Made by a program: the position numbers and the translations under genes
Notes under the pieces: generated by a model
Told to the model about the DNA's origin: nothing
Databases searched by the model: none
The model's input: only the letters and a program-made list of their open reading frames with translations
Shown here: positions 61,658-64,000 of the stretch, piece by piece
How the letters are laid out: each line of letters opens with the position of its first letter
Position numbering within the stretch: the first letter of the stretch is position 1
Assembly: GCA_963823075.1 (NCBI GenBank)
Contig: CAWGKE010000002.1
Span: forward strand, 62,001-126,000
Origin: UBA4732 sp963823075
GTDB lineage: Bacteria > Planctomycetota > Planctomycetia > Gemmatales > Gemmataceae
Direction: 5' to 3'
Length of the DNA: 64,000 nt

Positions 61658-62614
61658 ATGTGTGCAAGGCCTCCTCTTGGTCCGCGTCGGCGCGGCTTCA
61701 CGCTAATCGAGCTGTTGGTGGTGATCGCCATCATCGCCATCCTGATCGGCCTGCTGCTGCCGGCCGTGCAGAAGGTCCGCGACGCCGCCGCCCGCATCCA
61801 GTGCCAGAACAACCTCAAGCAGATCGGCCTGGCGCTGCACAGTTTCCACGACGATTACCAGCGATTCCCTTCGGGGATCATGGCCCCGATCGGAACCGGG
61901 AGCGGGGCGATCCAGCAGTCCTCCTGCCCCCGGTGCGCGCAACCGCCCCTCCTGAACAGCTTCGGGTCCTGGCTCACTATGATCCTGCCGTATGTGGAAC
62001 AGCAAAACCTCTACGGGCAATGCAGAAGCCTAAGCAACAACTTCACCGAGCGCGAGTACTTTTACACGCAAGGGCCGACCACCCCAGGGGCTATGGCCGT
62101 CAAAACGTATATTTGCCCCTCCGATTACGTGCCGAAACAAACGATCCAGTACGGCGCCTATTCCTTCGGCGTCAACAGCTACTTCGGCAACGCCGGCACG
62201 AAGGCCTGGCCCGTGGCGAACGCCAGCCTCAACGGCGTCCTGTACTACAACAGCAGCGTGCAGCTGAAGGATGTCACCGACGGGACCTCGAACACCTTCC
62301 TGGCCGGCGAGCGCTACAGCAAAGATCCGGCCGTGCAGGACGTGGATTTGGCGGATTGGCGCGGATGGGCGTGGACCAACTACAACTCGGGCGGAGACAG
62401 CCTGGGCGACACGAGTTCGCTGATGAACTCCAAGGCCTCCGTCATCGGCGTGGACGCCCGAAAATGCAATTTCGGAAGCGGGCACTTTGGCGGGGCCAAC
62501 TTCCTCCTGTGCGACGGCTCGGTCCATTTCGTCAGTTCAGGAAACCTCTCCAGCATCGTCACCTACCAGCGGCTTTCCGTACCCAACGACGGGAATCCGG
62601 TGAGTCTGCCGTGA
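61658..62614 (+). CDS. DUF1559 pseudopilin-like protein
   Basis: This 318-residue protein starts at ATG 61658 with GAGG upstream; the open frame extends 24 codons further up through the conserved leader. It has the prepilin motif GFTLIELLVVIAIIAILIGL, AVQKVRDAAARIQCQNNLKQ, SFGSWLTMILPYVEQQNLYG, KTYICPSDYVPKQ, DVTDGTSNTFLAGERYS and the H-x9-DG motif GHFGGANFLLCDGSVHFVSS. A lipoprotein gene follows with 35 bases between. Confidence 0.95.
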   Translation: MCARPPLGPRRRGFTLIELLVVIAIIAILIGLLLPAVQKVRDAAARIQCQNNLKQIGLALHSFHDDYQRFPSGIMAPIGTGSGAIQQSSCPRCAQPPLLNSFGSWLTMILPYVEQQNLYGQCRSLSNNFTEREYFYTQGPTTPGAMAVKTYICPSDYVPKQTIQYGAYSFGVNSYFGNAGTKAWPVANASLNGVLYYNSSVQLKDVTDGTSNTFLAGERYSKDPAVQDVDLADWRGWAWTNYNSGGDSLGDTSSLMNSKASVIGVDARKCNFGSGHFGGANFLLCDGSVHFVSSGNLSSIVTYQRLSVPNDGNPVSLP

Positions 62615-62649
62615 GTCGCAAGCCGAATGGCCAGGAACAGGAGGGGAAC

Positions 62650-63102
62650 ATGGTCCGGAACGCGCGGGCCGCCGGTTGCTGCTTGGTGCTGGTCGCCCTG
62701 GCGATGGGATGCGGCAAAGTGCCTCCCCCGCCGATCGTGGCGGCGGAGGGAGTCGTCCGTCTGGACGGCCGGCCGCTGAACAAGGCGGTGGTGCGGTTCA
62801 TCCCGCAAATCGATTACGGTCAGGAGTACATCGCCTCCGGCGTGACGGACGAGTCGGGCCGATTCACGTTGGTCTGCAAGGGCCAGCCCGGAGCCTGCGC
62901 CTGCGAGAACTGCGTGATCGTGATGGAGGCGGATATCCCGGTTCGACTCCAAAGCGAGAACGCCCAGACAGAACTGGCCCAGTACAAGGCCTCGCTCGGC
63001 CGGCCCGAAGTTCCACCGAAGTACGGCAACCTGGCCGAAAGCCCGTTGTCCGCAAACGTGACGGCCGGACAAAAGGAATACGATTTTGATCTGTCGCGAT
63101 GA
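62650..63102 (+). CDS. Small lipoprotein with a carboxypeptidase-regulatory-like domain
   Basis: The protein has 150 residues; AGGAGGGG just before ATG 62650 decides this start over an upstream GTG. The lipobox is CCLVLVALAMGC. The body has AAEGVVRLDGRPLNKAVVRF and GVTDESGRFTLVCKGQPGAC, followed by ACENCVIVMEADIPVRL with two extra cysteines, and ends LSANVTAGQKEYDFDLSR. It has the same plan as the lipoproteins near the other two DUF1559 genes and probably works with the pseudopilin upstream in the envelope. Confidence 0.9.
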   Translation: MVRNARAAGCCLVLVALAMGCGKVPPPPIVAAEGVVRLDGRPLNKAVVRFIPQIDYGQEYIASGVTDESGRFTLVCKGQPGACACENCVIVMEADIPVRLQSENAQTELAQYKASLGRPEVPPKYGNLAESPLSANVTAGQKEYDFDLSR

Positions 63103-63225
63103 GATCCGGCCGTTGACCATCATCAAACATTCATCAAACGCACTCTCTATTGACGTTTGGATGCTTACAATAACCCGCGGCCAATTTGAGGATCGCGGAA
63201 ACCGCTGCAGCGCCCCGAGGATGGC

Positions 63226-64000
63226 ATGTTCATCGTTCGGCTGGTCGGTCGTCTCTGGCGGATCGCGGGCGTCTGGGGTCGCGGCCGTCGGTGGCTCTGG
63301 TTCCTTCAAGCCCTGCCCGCTCTGCTGGCCGGGTCCGCGGTCGTCGTCGCGGCGGCGGCCGCCCTGCTGACGCCGGCGCAGGAGCTGGAAGCGCGCTACC
63401 TGGAACAGGCCAAGGCCGCCCTCAAGGCCAAGGACTACGCCGGGGCGATGACCTGCTACGACCGGCTCGCCTATCTCGGTACGGATCGGCCCGACGTGCT
63501 CTATGGATTGGCGGCCAGCGCCGAAGGCCTCGGCCAAATCGGGCGGGCCGACGTCATCATGAACGGCCTGGCCCCTCCCGACAAGCCGGGGTACGCCCCA
63601 GCCCACTTGTGGCAGGCGCGGCGCATCCTTGCCGTCCCGACGGCCGCCCCCGGGGCGCGTGAGGCGGCGGAATCGCACCTTCTCCGCGCACTGGACGGAG
63701 AACTCGACGACCCCGACACGGCCCACGCGCTGCTCGGCGAAGTCTACCTGGCGGCCGGGCACTACGACGACGCGGAGCTGCACCTGACCAAGGCGGTGCA
63801 GACCCGGCCCCAGCTGCGCATCCGACTGGCGCAGCTGTACGCCCTCCGCGGCGACAAGGACCGCGCCCGCGGCGAGGCCCAACTGGCCGTCAGCTTCTTC
63901 CGCGCCCGCACCAAGGCCGACCTCGACGACCGCCGCGCCCGACTGGGCTGGGCCGACGCCACGGCCTTCCTCGAAGACTTTCCGGGGGCGGTCGCCATCC
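63226..64000 (+). CDS. Membrane-anchored TPR protein (partial, runs off the window)
   Basis: From ATG 63226 (GAGGA upstream) the frame stays open to the window end, 258 codons. After a basic N-terminus (RLVGRLWRIAGVWGRGRRWL) there is one membrane helix (FLQALPALLAGSAVVVAAAA), so the rest should face the periplasm. TPR-like repeats follow: LEARYLEQAKAALKAKDYAG, AMTCYDRLAYLGTDRPDVLY, AHALLGEVYLAAGHYDDAEL and RIRLAQLYALRGDKDRARGE. It may scaffold a protein complex in the envelope; its end is not seen. Confidence 0.85.
   Translation, partial: MFIVRLVGRLWRIAGVWGRGRRWLWFLQALPALLAGSAVVVAAAAALLTPAQELEARYLEQAKAALKAKDYAGAMTCYDRLAYLGTDRPDVLYGLAASAEGLGQIGRADVIMNGLAPPDKPGYAPAHLWQARRILAVPTAAPGAREAAESHLLRALDGELDDPDTAHALLGEVYLAAGHYDDAELHLTKAVQTRPQLRIRLAQLYALRGDKDRARGEAQLAVSFFRARTKADLDDRRARLGWADATAFLEDFPGAVAI

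Noticed and set aside
62563..63882. A 439-codon minus-strand frame over the lipoprotein and the TPR gene
   Set aside because: The plus strand has lipobox, ribosome site and TPR motifs; the minus frame has none.

Overview
The window is high-GC bacterial DNA that reads as a planctomycete, most likely of the Gemmata type. This is inferred from family content and not from any marker phylogeny. The evidence is three DUF1559 pseudopilin-like proteins with the FTLIELLVVIAIIAILIG leader, an N-terminal LExLEPR/LExRxLL sorting motif on two large surface proteins, a PEP-CTERM protein, a Ser/Thr kinase-like membrane protein beside an ECF sigma factor, and several long palindromes between genes.

Layout. 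1-6.6 kb: end of a surface-polysaccharide locus (sugar epimerase, nucleotidyltransferase, three glycosyltransferases), converging on a secreted esterase (6.5-8.0 kb). 8.7-25.1 kb: an accessory region with a broken DEAH helicase carrying seven 74-residue repeats, a DUF6602-like nuclease, toxin-antitoxin genes, a dienelactone hydrolase, an IS630 element beside a DNA methylase remnant, a signalling trio (kinase-like protein, ECF sigma, YfbK-like membrane protein lacking its VWA domain), and an R-M operon (vsr, endonuclease, cytosine methylase). 25.5-29.2 kb: housekeeping genes (nadA, an RRM protein, infA, a TetR regulator). 29.3-31.5 kb: an LEPR surface protein. 31.6-38.3 kb: a tRNA-Arg followed by a tyrosine integrase and a run of small, tightly overlapping genes including a RepA-like ATPase, which looks like an integrative element. 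38.7-41.5 kb: two SDR oxidoreductases and a TetR regulator, apparently a duplicated SDR/TetR unit whose first regulator has decayed. 41.8-45.6 kb: two broken transposase genes and a serine-recombinase remnant. 45.6-46.9 kb: non-coding DNA with a diverged direct repeat. 46.9-56.0 kb: one giant modular surface protein, followed by a PEP-CTERM protein and a TPR protein. 58.3-63.1 kb: three DUF1559 genes, each with a small lipoprotein gene nearby. 63.2 kb to the end: an incomplete TPR membrane protein.

About twenty reading-frame breaks occur, some in genes that otherwise look healthy. Either the contig carries uncorrected indels or decay is widespread. The strongest leads are the module inserted repeatedly inside domains of the giant surface protein, the repeat-bearing helicase, the VWA-less YfbK protein tied to an ECF sigma factor, the duplicated SDR/TetR unit, and the conserved leader upstream of two DUF1559 genes.
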